Of a DNA stretch of 64,000 bases, positions 8,691 to 20,368 are shown piece by piece; position 1 is the stretch's first letter; the number at the start of each line of letters is the position of its first letter. The stretch comes from Acidobacteriota bacterium (GTDB lineage: Bacteria; Acidobacteriota; Vicinamibacteria; Vicinamibacterales; SCN-69-37): contig JADJUS010000004.1 of the NCBI GenBank assembly GCA_016716905.1, positions 1,178,001-1,242,000 of the forward strand, in the 5' to 3' direction. Position numbers and translations under genes: made by a program. The notes beneath the pieces were generated by a model. It searched no databases and had not been told where the DNA came from. It saw only the letters and a list, made by a program, of their open reading frames with translations.

Positions 8691-11600
8691 ATGCATGTGT
8701 TCGTAGTCGTTTCCCTGTTCGCCGGCCTGCTGGGCACCGTTCCCCAGCAGGCGCGGACGATCACCGTACCCGTGCGGATCGAGCCGCGGGTGGTTGAGCG
8801 GCTGTACAACGAGGCCATCATCAGGGACGGGTCCATCGACCCGCTGGTCGGGCAACTGGGCGCGCTGTGTGCGGATGTCGCGCGGCCGAAACGTTCGCGT
8901 GCAAACGCGTGCCTGCTGCGCAGCCACCTCGAGTGGCGGCACGGACGGATGGCGCCGGCCATGGCTGCGGCTGACGAGGGACTCGCCGTTGATCCGTACG
9001 ACGACATGGTGTTTCACAAGGCGCGGCTGTTCGACGCGTCTGGCAAGATGGACGAGACGCGCGAGTGGTACCAGAAGGCGCTGTCGCTCACGACCAACCC
9101 GCAGCTGAAGGAGACCATCCGCCTCCGCCTGACATTCACTGAAGTCATCGCGAAGGATGTGCAGGGCCTGGTGGCGTTGGCGAAAGCCAGTCCGCGTGAC
9201 TTCAGGAATCGCGCGGCGATCGCGCTCGCGATTCTCGACTTCGACAAAGAGGCGGCGGACCTGTACCAGGTCTTCGGTGAAGGCACCGACCGGTTTCGGC
9301 ACCATATCCGGGTGGCCCAGTGGGCCATCCAGGCGGGCGACGCACCCAAGGCGCAGACCGAAAGCTGGCAGGCGGTACAAACCGCGACCTTCGATCGCGA
9401 TCGCAACTATGGGCTGAGCCTGCTGGTGGAAGCCCACACGCTGGACAAATCACTCGACAAGCTCCTGGACCGGTTTGCGCAGCAGCCCACGCTTTCCCCG
9501 GAAGCCCAGAGCGTGCGCATCGATCTGTTGCGCCAGACGGGGCAGTACGACAAGGCCATCGAACTCTTCAAGAGTGCGAATGGCCAGCAGCTCGGTCCTG
9601 AGATGCGCCGCGAGTTGTTGCGGATGTACCGCGACGCCGGGCAGGATGCCGCCATGGTGGCCGAATATCGCCGCCTCATTTCAAGTGAGCCGGCGCTCAC
9701 CGACTGGGTGGAGGGCCTGAGCCAGTACTACCTGGAGCAAGGCGACCAGCAAAGCGCACGCGCCTTGTGGAAGGACTTCCTCGATCGCAACACCGTGGTC
9801 GGCACGTTGCTCATCGGCAGCGATGCGATGACCGACTTTGGCCTGCACGATCTGGCGGTGGCCGCCACTGAAAAGGCCCTCGCCAACAGTCCAGGCATCG
9901 AAGACGCTGCGCAGGTCCGCCTCGCGCAATTCGAACTCCATCGTCAGCGCGGGGCCAACGCAGATGCCGAGGCTGCTCTGGCGGCGCTCGATGCGCTGCT
10001 GCCTGCCCAGTCACCCTTCAGAACGGAGTTGGCAGACGCGTACGAGCGCATCCAGAAACCACAGCTCGCCGCCACCACACTGGAGCGCCTCTCTGCCAGC
10101 AAGGGCGGCCTGAGTATTGACGAACGCATGCGCCTGGCCTGGCTCTTCGATTCAACCGGTCGGCGAGACGATGCCCTGCTGATCTGGCGGGAGTTGTGGA
10201 ATAGCGAGAGCCTGGCGGCACGGCGCAAGCTGGTGGAAGAACGGCTGCTGATGCTGGCTGCGGAACTGGGCACGCTCGGCGAACTCGCGGTGGACCTGGA
10301 AGAGAAACTCGCGAATGGCACCGCCGTCCCTCGCGACGTCAGCTTGCTCGTGAGCATCTACACCAAGGTGGGCGACTCGGTCTCGGCCATCGAGGTGGTG
10401 ACCAGCGCGGCAGCCCAGAAGGGCAATGCGAAGACCGAAGTCGAGAGTCTGAAAGAGCAGGCGCAAATCTACCTGGCGCTCGCCGAGTATCCCGACTTCA
10501 CCCGTGTGACGCGACGGCTGATGGAGGTCGATCCCGACCGGAAGGTTGACTATCTCCAGTCGTTGTTGTTGAACCAGATCGAAGCCGGCGCCGATGGCGT
10601 GCAGGATGGCCAGGACGGCACCGTTCAGTTACGCGAGTGGCTGGGCCAACTCAGGAAAGTGGGCGGCGATGCCGTGGGCGCCGAGTTCGAAGCCGGCGTG
10701 CTTGAGATGGCGGGCTTCCGCGATCAGGCGCTGGAATCGTATCGCCGGGCGCTTGCGCAGCACCCCGAGCGCGCCGACGACCATCTGCTGCTCGCAGACC
10801 TGCTGCGCCAGGCCGGCCGTCAGGCCGAGGCCGTGACGAGCCTGCAGTACGTGACCGAAACGGCCGAGAGCGACGAGCTGTTCCTCGTGGCCATCGACGG
10901 CATCACCAACATGCGCGCCGGCGAGACCACCATCAAGTGGGCGCAGCGGCGCGCGCTGGAGCGTCTCACGTCGCGCGATGACAAGTTGTATCTCTACGAG
11001 ATGCTGGCCGAGCTGGCCGAGGAGACCAAAGACGCCAAGGCCTACATCGCGACGCTTGAAACGTCGCTGGCGCACGCCGACAGCCGCCGGTCGCACGTGC
11101 TGCGCGAACTGCTGGCCGCCACGGCCGAGGTCACTACGTACGAAGCCAGCCTTCGCCTGGCCAATCCAGAGGCGGCACTCAACGTGGCGTACGCCAGGCG
11201 CCTCATTGCGCTGGGTGAAGAGCTGCCGCCCGACGTGTACGTGGATCTTGGCCGTACGTTCATCAAGATGAACGATCCGGCAGCCGCGAGACGGGCGTTC
11301 GACCTCGCCGTGGATCGCACCGGCCGGACGTCGGTGGTGGTGGACGCCGCCAAGTTGTTTGAGCGGGGCGGATTTGATCGCGAGGCCATCAGGGAATACG
11401 AGCGCGCGCTGGTGGCCAACAGTAGCGACCTCGAAACGATGGTGAGGCTGGCGCGCCTGCGTGAACGTGCCGGTGCGGTGGACACCGCCAACGAGCTCTA
11501 CCTGCGCGCCCTCCTCGGCGTCCTGGGCCGTCAGAACCGGAAGATCGAAGGGAGCGGACCGGCCCCGGCCCTCGAGACTCAGGTGACGTTTGAATACAAG

Positions 11601-14600
11601 CGGTACTACCAAATCCTGCTGAGTGGGGTGCTCGCGACGCTGCCGCAGGCGACGGCGCCGGCCGGCGCCACCGTGGCGCGCCTGGCTCCGATTGAAGCGG
11701 CGTTCGATCAGGAACTGCGTCAGGTGGCCGCGTCAGAAACGACGACCGCGCCCCTCGGACATTTCCCGCGCCTGGCCGTGTATACCCAGACGTTACGCGC
11801 GTTGGCGTATGGCGCTGGCGTGCCGGCCGTGTCCGATCGCGCCGATGCGGCACTGCGCCGGCAGTTCAGCGCGGATCCGAGCGTGGCGGCGCAGGCCGTG
11901 CAGGAGCGCGAACGCTGGGGTTATTCGACGCCCGAAGCCGCGTCGGCGAATCGGCCGATGGACAGCGCCGACTATATGCGGGATGTCGGTGTGGCGTTGA
12001 GCGCCGGCGATCAGGACGCCGCGCTCACGGCCTACCGGCAGTGGGCCCGGTTCGCCGGCTCGCCCAAGCCGCCGATTTTCCTGGGCACCATTGAGTTGCC
12101 GGATCGATCGCCGGGCATTCCGGAAGTGGCGACCCACGCCTGGCAGCGTCTCGATGAACGTCACTTCGGTAGCCTCGCGCAACACATCCAGGGCATCATC
12201 GCCGACGACGACACGTACGCTGAGAAGCTCGTGCTCGATTTGATCTACCAGTACGAAGTGCCCGAGGTGCCGATCCTCACTCGCGTCGAGCAGGTGCTGG
12301 GGCAACCGTTGATCGCCGAGGAACGGTTGTGGCGGCTGGTCAATCAGCGCAAGGACTGGAGCCTGCTGAACGTGGCGTACGTCATCAGCCGTCTCGCTCC
12401 GGATCGCCAGATCGATTTCATCGATCGGTATGCGAAGGCATCCGAACTCAATTGGCTGACGTTGCTCAAGTCGTGGGGCATCGTGCTGCAGAAGCCCATG
12501 GACGCCCCGCGCGCCGCCCGCTTCATGACGGTGGTGAAAGCCGCGCTGGTGGGGAGTCTCAAGCGAGGCAGCGGCAGCGCGTTGCTGCCCAATTTCATGA
12601 TCTATACGTTCTCGGCAGGGATTGCTCCCGTCAACGCGCCACTCGTGGAGGAGATTGAACAGTTCCTCGCCGAAAAGCATCCCCAGGTGTTCAAGGTGGG
12701 CTACTGGAAGGCGTCCCTTTTGCGCGACCTTGGTCGCGACCAGGAAGCCATTGCCGCGTTTGTGGACGCCGCGCTGCAGATGTATGTGCCGCTGCCGCAG
12801 CCGGGCACCGCCATCCCGCAAGGCGCTCCGAGTCCGTACGCGTACAGCGGCTTCGTCAGTGCGTTCGCACCATTCCTGCTGCCGAAGTACAGAGGGGAGT
12901 TGCTGGCGCTGCTGGAACAGAAGGAGTCGGCGCCGGCGGGCCTCACAGAGGCGCTCATCAGCCTGCGCATGGAGTTGAGCCGCTTCGACCCGACGGGTGA
13001 CTCGCGACAGCTCATGGCCGCTCTGCAGGGGTTGGCCGATCGCCATCCGAAAAACGAGCAGGTGCGCAACCTGCTGCATCCGCTGTACGACCAGTGGGGG
13101 AACACGAACAAGGCGATTGAGGTACTGACCGAGTTGACGCGCCTGAAGCCCGACAATCGCGAGTACCGCTACAAATTGATTTCGCTGTGGCAGAAGCTCG
13201 ACTACCCCGAGAACGTGGTCAAGGTCGCCGGCGCGCAGACCGTGGACGAACTGGCGCCGCCGGTGGTGCGCAACTACTACATGGAGTCGGTGACCGGTGC
13301 GCCGACCGTGCGTTTCCCGACGCTGAAACGCGCACTTGATCAAATTAAGGCGTTGGCAACCGGTGGTGATCCGAAAGAGGCGGCCATGGGGTTGCGGACG
13401 TTGCTGCAGACGCTGCCGCCGGCCGGAATGTCGATCAACGAGTTTGCCCAGGCGCGCGACCAGGCCGACCCGTATCTGTACATCCGCGACTTCCTCATGC
13501 TCGATGGCGAGCCGCATCCAAAGACCGCCGACGCGCCGGAGTCGTCGGCCCCCGCAGTCCCGGTTGCGGCTGGCGGGATGGTCGCATTGCGGCCGGCCGC
13601 TCCGGCCGGCACGCCGCCAACGGCGAGCCGGACGCTGAACACGTACGACCGCTTGATGAAGTCGCTCGAATTGACAACCGCGGAGGTGACGCCGCGGGCC
13701 GCCAAACTCACGGAGGTCGTGGGGCGATCGGGATTTGGCATCGCCGAGCTTGAAGCGTTTCTCAGCAATCTGCGGGCCGCGGACATCGACAAGCAGTACG
13801 TCTTCATCAACATGCTGGTGGACGCCTATGTCAGCGGCGGTCGGGCCGATGACGAACTGCAGCGGCGATCGGCCGATGCAGCGTCCGGCCAGATGGGCCA
13901 GAAGAACGCGACCGTCTGGCTCGGCCTCGCAGCGAGGCAGCCGGGCGCACGTGCGAAGGACCTGCTACAGACTGCCGAAGCCGGTGGTCTGTTGAGCCGC
14001 GCCCAGAGTGCGTTGTCACAGATGTTCCTGGCGCGCTTGTATGCAGCGGCGGGCCAGCCGGACAACGCGCTGAAGACCTACATCCGCGTGGCCACAATGG
14101 TGCTGGCGGGCGCCGCAAATAACGTGCAGCCGAACCTGACCCAGACCGATGCCTACGGTCGCGACAACGGGCTGATGTTGTTTACCGGCCTTGGGTTGTT
14201 CGACGAGGCGCGGCCGCGCCTTGACGCCGCCGGCCTGGACGCGCTTGTCGCGGAGATGCTGGCCCTGAGCCGGCCACCGGTCGGCCCGGTGGTGCAACAG
14301 ATGCACGCGCGCTTCGTGAACATCTTGTATGTGCGTGCGACAGGAGCGGGCCTGAGCCTGCCGTCGCTGCAGAAGGAAGCCGCGGCCATGCAGGTGACCT
14401 CGGCGTGGCCCAGGGCCGAGGTGCTGCAGGCGTCGTTTGTGCGGGCGCACATGGGCTCGCTCGATGAAGCGCTTCGGTTATTGCAGACGACGCTGAGCCG
14501 CGACTTTGAGACGCGCGACATGATGACGAGCGCGCAATCAAACGCGCAGTTTGCCTGGCGGCAGTACCAGATCGCACTCGGACTAGCCGGCGACGCGCAG

Positions 14601-15203
14601 TTGCTGGGTCCATTCGGCACTAGCGGCGCCGGTGTGGAACAACTCAAGCCCCTGTTTCCGGTCAAGGCTGACGCGTGGCCGGGCGCCGGCGCGTGGGTGG
14701 CCGGTGTCGCGCGCGCGTTGCCTTTGTGGCTTGAGCAGGGGGCCGCCAACCCGGATGCCGGCATTCAAGCCTTGTCGCTTGTGGCCCTGCGCCTCCACCA
14801 GATGGGGGATCGAGAGGGCGCTCAGACCGCCGCGCGCCACCTCACGGCGGTGCTTCGCCGGAGTCCTGTCTCGTTGAAGGCGTCCACACTGGCGATGTCG
14901 GTGGGCGACCACGTGGGGGCGGCGGTTGATCTGCCCGTCCTGCAGGAACTGACGCGGCAAGGCCGCCTGGATCTGAGTCGCGTGCAGTTGGTCATCACGC
15001 GAACCGCAGCGGCCGACGGCGCCGAGGCCGCGCTTCGCCTGGGCGAGGTCGCCGCCCAGTCCACGTCCAACGCAGATCTGCTCAAGCAGCTCATCAGCAT
15101 CGCGCAGACCGCCGGCAACGCCCAGGAAGCGCAGCGCTGGACCGCCCGGCAAGCCGAAGCCGACGCCGCCCGCGCCCAGTTGAAAAAAGCGCCACCGAAG
15201 TAG
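8691..15203 (+). CDS. giant secreted TPR protein, 2170 aa
   Basis: A 2170-residue protein with a short N-terminal signal-like stretch (about residues 1-21, ending QQA). Tetratricopeptide-type helix pairs can be seen almost throughout, for example RLDLLRQ/YDKAIELF, LLLADLLRQAGRQAEAVTSL and EVLTELTRLKPDNREYRYKL. An Ala/Pro-rich linker at about 1608-1645 separates two TPR superhelices. No enzymatic motif is visible. It closes the MoxR-Bat block, and TPR proteins are a regular member of Bat operons (BatE, BatC), but those are several-fold smaller. A periplasmic scaffold binding the VWA proteins is a reasonable inference. The stop at 15203 is followed directly by decayed hairpin repeats. Confidence 0.85.
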   Translation: MHVFVVVSLFAGLLGTVPQQARTITVPVRIEPRVVERLYNEAIIRDGSIDPLVGQLGALCADVARPKRSRANACLLRSHLEWRHGRMAPAMAAADEGLAVDPYDDMVFHKARLFDASGKMDETREWYQKALSLTTNPQLKETIRLRLTFTEVIAKDVQGLVALAKASPRDFRNRAAIALAILDFDKEAADLYQVFGEGTDRFRHHIRVAQWAIQAGDAPKAQTESWQAVQTATFDRDRNYGLSLLVEAHTLDKSLDKLLDRFAQQPTLSPEAQSVRIDLLRQTGQYDKAIELFKSANGQQLGPEMRRELLRMYRDAGQDAAMVAEYRRLISSEPALTDWVEGLSQYYLEQGDQQSARALWKDFLDRNTVVGTLLIGSDAMTDFGLHDLAVAATEKALANSPGIEDAAQVRLAQFELHRQRGANADAEAALAALDALLPAQSPFRTELADAYERIQKPQLAATTLERLSASKGGLSIDERMRLAWLFDSTGRRDDALLIWRELWNSESLAARRKLVEERLLMLAAELGTLGELAVDLEEKLANGTAVPRDVSLLVSIYTKVGDSVSAIEVVTSAAAQKGNAKTEVESLKEQAQIYLALAEYPDFTRVTRRLMEVDPDRKVDYLQSLLLNQIEAGADGVQDGQDGTVQLREWLGQLRKVGGDAVGAEFEAGVLEMAGFRDQALESYRRALAQHPERADDHLLLADLLRQAGRQAEAVTSLQYVTETAESDELFLVAIDGITNMRAGETTIKWAQRRALERLTSRDDKLYLYEMLAELAEETKDAKAYIATLETSLAHADSRRSHVLRELLAATAEVTTYEASLRLANPEAALNVAYARRLIALGEELPPDVYVDLGRTFIKMNDPAAARRAFDLAVDRTGRTSVVVDAAKLFERGGFDREAIREYERALVANSSDLETMVRLARLRERAGAVDTANELYLRALLGVLGRQNRKIEGSGPAPALETQVTFEYKRYYQILLSGVLATLPQATAPAGATVARLAPIEAAFDQELRQVAASETTTAPLGHFPRLAVYTQTLRALAYGAGVPAVSDRADAALRRQFSADPSVAAQAVQERERWGYSTPEAASANRPMDSADYMRDVGVALSAGDQDAALTAYRQWARFAGSPKPPIFLGTIELPDRSPGIPEVATHAWQRLDERHFGSLAQHIQGIIADDDTYAEKLVLDLIYQYEVPEVPILTRVEQVLGQPLIAEERLWRLVNQRKDWSLLNVAYVISRLAPDRQIDFIDRYAKASELNWLTLLKSWGIVLQKPMDAPRAARFMTVVKAALVGSLKRGSGSALLPNFMIYTFSAGIAPVNAPLVEEIEQFLAEKHPQVFKVGYWKASLLRDLGRDQEAIAAFVDAALQMYVPLPQPGTAIPQGAPSPYAYSGFVSAFAPFLLPKYRGELLALLEQKESAPAGLTEALISLRMELSRFDPTGDSRQLMAALQGLADRHPKNEQVRNLLHPLYDQWGNTNKAIEVLTELTRLKPDNREYRYKLISLWQKLDYPENVVKVAGAQTVDELAPPVVRNYYMESVTGAPTVRFPTLKRALDQIKALATGGDPKEAAMGLRTLLQTLPPAGMSINEFAQARDQADPYLYIRDFLMLDGEPHPKTADAPESSAPAVPVAAGGMVALRPAAPAGTPPTASRTLNTYDRLMKSLELTTAEVTPRAAKLTEVVGRSGFGIAELEAFLSNLRAADIDKQYVFINMLVDAYVSGGRADDELQRRSADAASGQMGQKNATVWLGLAARQPGARAKDLLQTAEAGGLLSRAQSALSQMFLARLYAAAGQPDNALKTYIRVATMVLAGAANNVQPNLTQTDAYGRDNGLMLFTGLGLFDEARPRLDAAGLDALVAEMLALSRPPVGPVVQQMHARFVNILYVRATGAGLSLPSLQKEAAAMQVTSAWPRAEVLQASFVRAHMGSLDEALRLLQTTLSRDFETRDMMTSAQSNAQFAWRQYQIALGLAGDAQLLGPFGTSGAGVEQLKPLFPVKADAWPGAGAWVAGVARALPLWLEQGAANPDAGIQALSLVALRLHQMGDREGAQTAARHLTAVLRRSPVSLKASTLAMSVGDHVGAAVDLPVLQELTRQGRLDLSRVQLVITRTAAADGAEAALRLGEVAAQSTSNADLLKQLISIAQTAGNAQEAQRWTARQAEADAARAQLKKAPPK

Positions 15204-15347
15204 GCGCGTTTTCGAGAACGTAGCTCGGCCTCCGGAATTTCGTAGCTCGGCCTCGCGGGGTGGACACGTTGTGCGTGTTCATCGCGCGGCCTCCCGAATT
15301 TCGTAGCGCGGCCTGGGGGCGAAGGAATGGCGTGCGTGTCCTGAATT

Positions 15348-15380
15348 TCGTAGCGCGGCCTGGTTCTCAAGGCCGCGGCT
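15348..15380. repeat. REP-like hairpin, class A
   Basis: A full copy: TCGTAG followed by the stem GCGGCCT, a short loop GGTTCTCA and AGGCCGC. Additional half copies surround it. Confidence 0.75.
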
Positions 15381-15735
15381 CTTTCACCTGCGCGGAGCGC
15401 AGCGCCTTCAGCGGGGGCACGTCGTGTCGCCTCCGCGGAGTGAGGCGAGAAACGCGCGCCTCCGCCGGCGTGTCCTGCCGTCAGACCGCGTGGGGGCCCC
15501 CATCCCCACGCTTGGGGTCATCGACTCCGGCGCACGTTTCGACCTGTCGCAGTCGCCTCACTCCGAGTCGGCGTCACGACGTCCCCCCGCCGAAGCCGCC
15601 GCGGGTGTCCGTGAATGTCCTGTGGGTGACGTAGCGCGGCTTGTAAGGAGAAGGGACGCCGTGCGTGTCCGGAATTTCGTAGCGCGGCCTTGGGCGTGGA
15701 CACGTTGGGGGGGTTCCGGGGGGGGGCGCCGGGAT

Positions 15736-15766
15736 TCGTAGCGCTGGGTCTCAAGGCCGCGGCACT
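15736..15766. repeat. REP-like hairpin, class A, deleted left stem
   Basis: TCGTAGCGCTGGGTCTCAAGG: the left stem has lost GGCC relative to intact copies, while the loop and right stem are preserved. Confidence 0.6.
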
Positions 15767-15992
15767 TGGGCCTGCGCGGAGCGCGTCGCCTTCTGCGGGT
15801 CACCTAATGCCAATTGCGCGGACCAAAGGGAGAGACCCGCGCCTCCGCCGGCTGTCTTGGGTTCAAAACCTCCGCCGAAAACGCCGCATGTGTCTTCGGC
15901 CCTTGCAGTTCTTCGTGCTAGGCTCGGCCCGTCAGTGAGCGGAGGCCGTGGATCACAAGTCGGCGGCATGACCCAGCACGCTGACGAGGGGG

Positions 15993-16484
15993 ATGCAGAT
16001 TATGGTTCGTCAGACGGTGGTCGTCTTCGTGCTTTCGGTCTTGTTTGCAGGTGCTCGAAGCGGCGCAGAGGTTAGAGACATGGTCGGTACACCCCAATCA
16101 ACTCAGGAGACTCTTGGGCTGAACAACGGACGTTTTTGGGAACTGTTGCCCAACGACCCAGGTGTTCGAGCCCTCACTTGGCGGGGATCTTGATGGGTGG
16201 AGGCCGGGGGGGGCGAACAGGATGTTGCGGCGAGTTCCACTCTGGCCGTCATGGCAGCCGGAGGCACGTTCACCCTCGGTGAATTGGTGGCATTTACTAA
16301 CGGCGTTTACGCGCAGCCTGAGAACCTGAGCCTCCCTGTTGGGTGGGTCTTGATGACCGCATTTGCGGTTCAGAGAGGAGAAGCGGCGAAGGAACCACTT
16401 CTGACCGCGCTGCGAGCTCATCTGGCGGCCCTTTTTTCAAGGAATCGGACCCCAATGCCGTCCGAGATCCGTCCAACGCCCTGA
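15993..16484 (+). pseudogene. small secreted protein gene, apparently frameshifted
   Basis: Two frames read as one protein. The first (15993-16193) has a signal-peptide-like start and the conserved-looking NNGRFWELLPNDPGVRA. The second (16197-16484) contains ELVAFTNGVYAQPENLSLPV and an amphipathic tail. The order 'NGRFW...LAGILDGW...VxFxNxxYAxPEN.xxPV' is one I associate with small uncharacterised exported proteins in Acidobacteria. The join lies around 16175-16230, where the G-run GGCCGGGGGGGGCG makes indels likely. Either the gene is decayed or the consensus has a homopolymer error. Function unknown. Confidence 0.45.
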
Positions 16485-16582
16485 TTCTCAGCTTCAAGAA
16501 GATTCGGTAGTGTTGAGTTTGAAATTCGCCGGGCTTCCAAGTCGCCGATTCTGACTGGCTTACTGGGCTAGAATCACCGCCC

Positions 16583-16931
16583 ATGACCCAGCACCGGAAG
16601 ACGTTCTTTCAGTGGGCCTCCGCTTTCGTTGGACTGTCATCGTCGATTCTTTTGGCGGCTGGAAGTCTGGGGTCGTCTGCAGCCTCAATTGCAGGTATTG
16701 CCTCACCCAAGTGGGACTACAGCCCAGAACTAGCCAGATCCTGCGGAGCACCGCAGACGGCACGGTAGGCTTCTTCCTTTTGACGATTTCCTTCGCCATG
16801 GCCATTCCCGCCTGATCCCAGATGCCAGGACCGAGACGCAGGATGCCGACTTAAGGCTCGCGAGGGCCTTCGGAGTGATTGTCGGGGTGTCTCTCCTCGC
16901 GGTCGGATGCTTTATCTGGGATCTACGCTGA
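16583..16931 (+). pseudogene. small 3-TM membrane protein, two apparent frameshifts
   Basis: A plausible protein is spread over all three frames. Helix 1 (FVGLSSSILLAAGSL) is in the frame starting at the ATG at 16583. Helix 2 (VGFFLLTISFAMA) is in a second frame from about 16760. The third part (AFGVIVGVSLLAVGCFIW) is in another frame ending in TGA at 16929-16931. The order and hydrophobicity make one three-helix protein likely. A TAGAAT hexamer sits eight bases upstream of the ATG with no Shine-Dalgarno sequence, suggesting a leaderless transcript. No family is recognised. Confidence 0.4.
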
Positions 16932-16979
16932 CAACATCACGGCTGCCTCAGCGGCGATGGCGGCTTCGCCTGCTGGGTG

Positions 16980-17237
16980 ATGAACGCTCACCGCGCACAA
17001 AAGAATGGGTACCTTCTGATTGTTAGGCATGGGCAAAATGGTCATCGTTTTGCGATAACCACTCCCGACAACTTAGTGGTGTACTCGGACGGCTATCCGG
17101 CCTACGAATCAGACCTCGAGGCCCGGAAGGCAGCCGTGGAGTTCCTGGAATCTAGCTTTGGCATCGCCGCCGAATACGAGTCCCTTCCCTGGACGCCAAC
17201 GTCCATTGAATCGCTTGCGGTTACGCCCAGTGACTAA
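16980..17237 (+). CDS. hypothetical protein, 85 aa
   Basis: A short intact frame from the ATG at 16980; a GTG directly before it is also possible. It encodes a soluble protein with a beta-rich first half (GYLLIVRHGQNGHRFAITTP) and an acidic helical second half. I recognise no family. It lies in a stretch where both neighbours are frameshifted, so its being a real gene is supported mainly by its protein-like composition. Confidence 0.45.
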   Translation: MNAHRAQKNGYLLIVRHGQNGHRFAITTPDNLVVYSDGYPAYESDLEARKAAVEFLESSFGIAAEYESLPWTPTSIESLAVTPSD

Positions 17238-17312
17238 AACTGAGACCAGACCGAGAGGCGTCCAAGCAGTGGTTGGCCTTTGCCAGCGGTAGGTAGTTGG
17301 GACTCGAAGAAG

Positions 17313-18363
17313 ATGCCATCACAGGGCCTGACGACAGGCAAAGAGAGACTCCGGCGGGATTGCGGGCAGCTCGTCAGAGAGCTGGAGGCCGTCCTGTGCC
17401 TCTCGTGTGCTCTGGACCAGCCCGGGCGCGCAAATCGAAAGGCCGACCTGGCCTTCATTGAGACCGCCACCAAGAAGGAGTTGCAAACCTTCTTCAATGC
17501 GGCGGAAGGCCGCCTGTTCGAGGTTCGCCAGTACTTCAGGGTGACCGCCAAGTCGCGCGAAGTCCGGCAGCTTTACAAAGACATGAAGGATGCCGGCGCT
17601 GAGCGAGTCTCTTGGCTGCCGCTTTTCACGCTTCGATCGATGTTTGTCGACTATTCGCAAATCCTTACGGGATCCGAGCGGTTTCCCGCTCACGCGAGGG
17701 TTTCATTCGACCCAGACGGAACTCACTATCCTGAAAGTCCGCACCCTGAGATTTTTCTCTTGGAGGCGAGTCTTTTCGAGGACATGGCAGCTCTCTACAA
17801 CATGGCTGGCACTGAGCCGCGGTGGACTTCCGGCGGAAGCAAACAGCTGCTCAAGCAGGAGATTGCACTGAGTCGGGCAACAGTTTTGGCGTCCTTGCAC
17901 TTTGTTGAGGCCTATCTCAATGGTGTCGCATTTGACTGCCTGCGCGCAGGAGGCGGCGGGCTGTCGCCGAAGCAGAGGGACGAATTGGCGGATTGGGACA
18001 CAGGGGACCGGCCGATGCCCTCTGAGCGAGAAATTTCTCGCCTATCAGCGAATAATCTTAAACGTGAAGCATGCGCCCTTGCAGGAGAGCAATTGTCACG
18101 AATGGCAGGCGATTGCCAAGTTTGCAAAACAACTGCGAGACGCATTGGCACACCCCTCTGCTGGCGTCGACCCGCGGACCCGTCGCCAGGAGAAGGAGCT
18201 TGCGATCTTGTCGCTTTCCTTGGAGCAGGTGACAGAAGTGGTGGACTCAGCGGTCGGAGTGGTCCGTAGGTTGAATCACGTCCTGGCACGGGCCGGCACG
18301 GAACTGTGGTGGTTACACGATCGCGATGCATCAGGGCGTTTCCCTGTCGGAGCGTTCGATTAA
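17313..18363 (+). pseudogene. HEPN-like protein gene, frameshifted near 18035
   Basis: The first frame (ATG 17313, readable to about 18035) gives a helical protein with ELEAVLCLSCALDQP and SRATVLASLHFVEAYLNGV. The rest continues in the next frame to the stop at 18361-18363 with FLAYQRIILNVKHAPL and KFAKQLRDALAHPSAG. RDALAH fits the R-x4-H motif of HEPN domains, many of which are RNases or nucleotidyltransferase partners in defence or toxin modules. The shift falls at GCGAGAAATTTCTCGC, a small palindrome with an A run. No antitoxin or nucleotidyltransferase gene is adjacent. It could be a single-base consensus error in an intact gene. Confidence 0.5.
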
Positions 18364-18735
18364 ACAGAAGCCCGAGTGAGCAAGCGTCTGACTACTGGCG
18401 GAAATTCATCACGGCTGCCGTTCTTGTGCGCCATATCGTGATCAGCGAGCAGGTCTGGTCGGCCAAGGTGGCCCCGCAGACGTCGCCAGAGTTTCGCGAT
18501 GCCCAGGTGCCCCCGGAACGTCTCGGCTGACGACACTCGATCTGGCTTGTCGAACAATCCCGTCTTCAGAGCCAAATCGCCGTTATTGTCGATTCGGAGC
18601 GCGAAGAGTTGGCGGCGCTACCGCTTTTGGGCACCTCCGGCCTGAGATATTGCGCGCAGATCCCCGTAGATCACCATGCCCCGCATGGTGTACCTTTGCC
18701 GCGTCTGTCCCACCATTCAGCGAGGCTCTAGTCTT
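18364..18735. other. 372-bp gap without a supported gene
   Basis: I see no gene, hairpin repeat or clear promoter. A 71-codon frame on the minus strand (18360-18575) has protein-like composition (FRGHLGIAKLWRRLRGHLG) but no recognisable family and no clear start signal. It could be a remnant of an older gene. Confidence 0.4.
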
Positions 18736-20364
<1,629 letters not shown>

Positions 20365-20368
20365 GAAG

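Larger units (their letters stand above)
15204..15992. other. gene-free 0.8 kb stretch of decayed hairpin repeats
   Basis: No convincing gene is present. The stretch holds several half and full copies of the CGTAGCGCGGCCT hairpin repeat: partial copies near 15223, 15242 and 15300, a full one at 15348-15380, and partial ones near 15630, 15676 and 15736-15766. It also contains two diverged copies of a longer unit, 15348-15640 and 15736-15905. They share CTCAAGGCCGCGGC, CTGCGCGGAGCGC, GCGCCTCCGCCGGC and a CCGCCGAA tail. Imperfect inverted arms at about 15419-15447 and 15554-15582 flank a GGGGGCCCCC core. G-runs near 15700-15730 look like consensus noise or decay. Confidence 0.6.

Noticed and set aside
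11793..13517. 574-codon open frame on the minus strand inside the giant TPR gene
   Set aside because: Codon composition is that of an antisense shadow (His/Arg/Gln-rich, no domain), fully inside a well-supported gene on the other strand.
15419..15582. Integron attC-like site from the long imperfect inverted arms
   Set aside because: No integrase, no core-site consensus and no cassette arrangement; better explained as part of a duplicated repeat unit.
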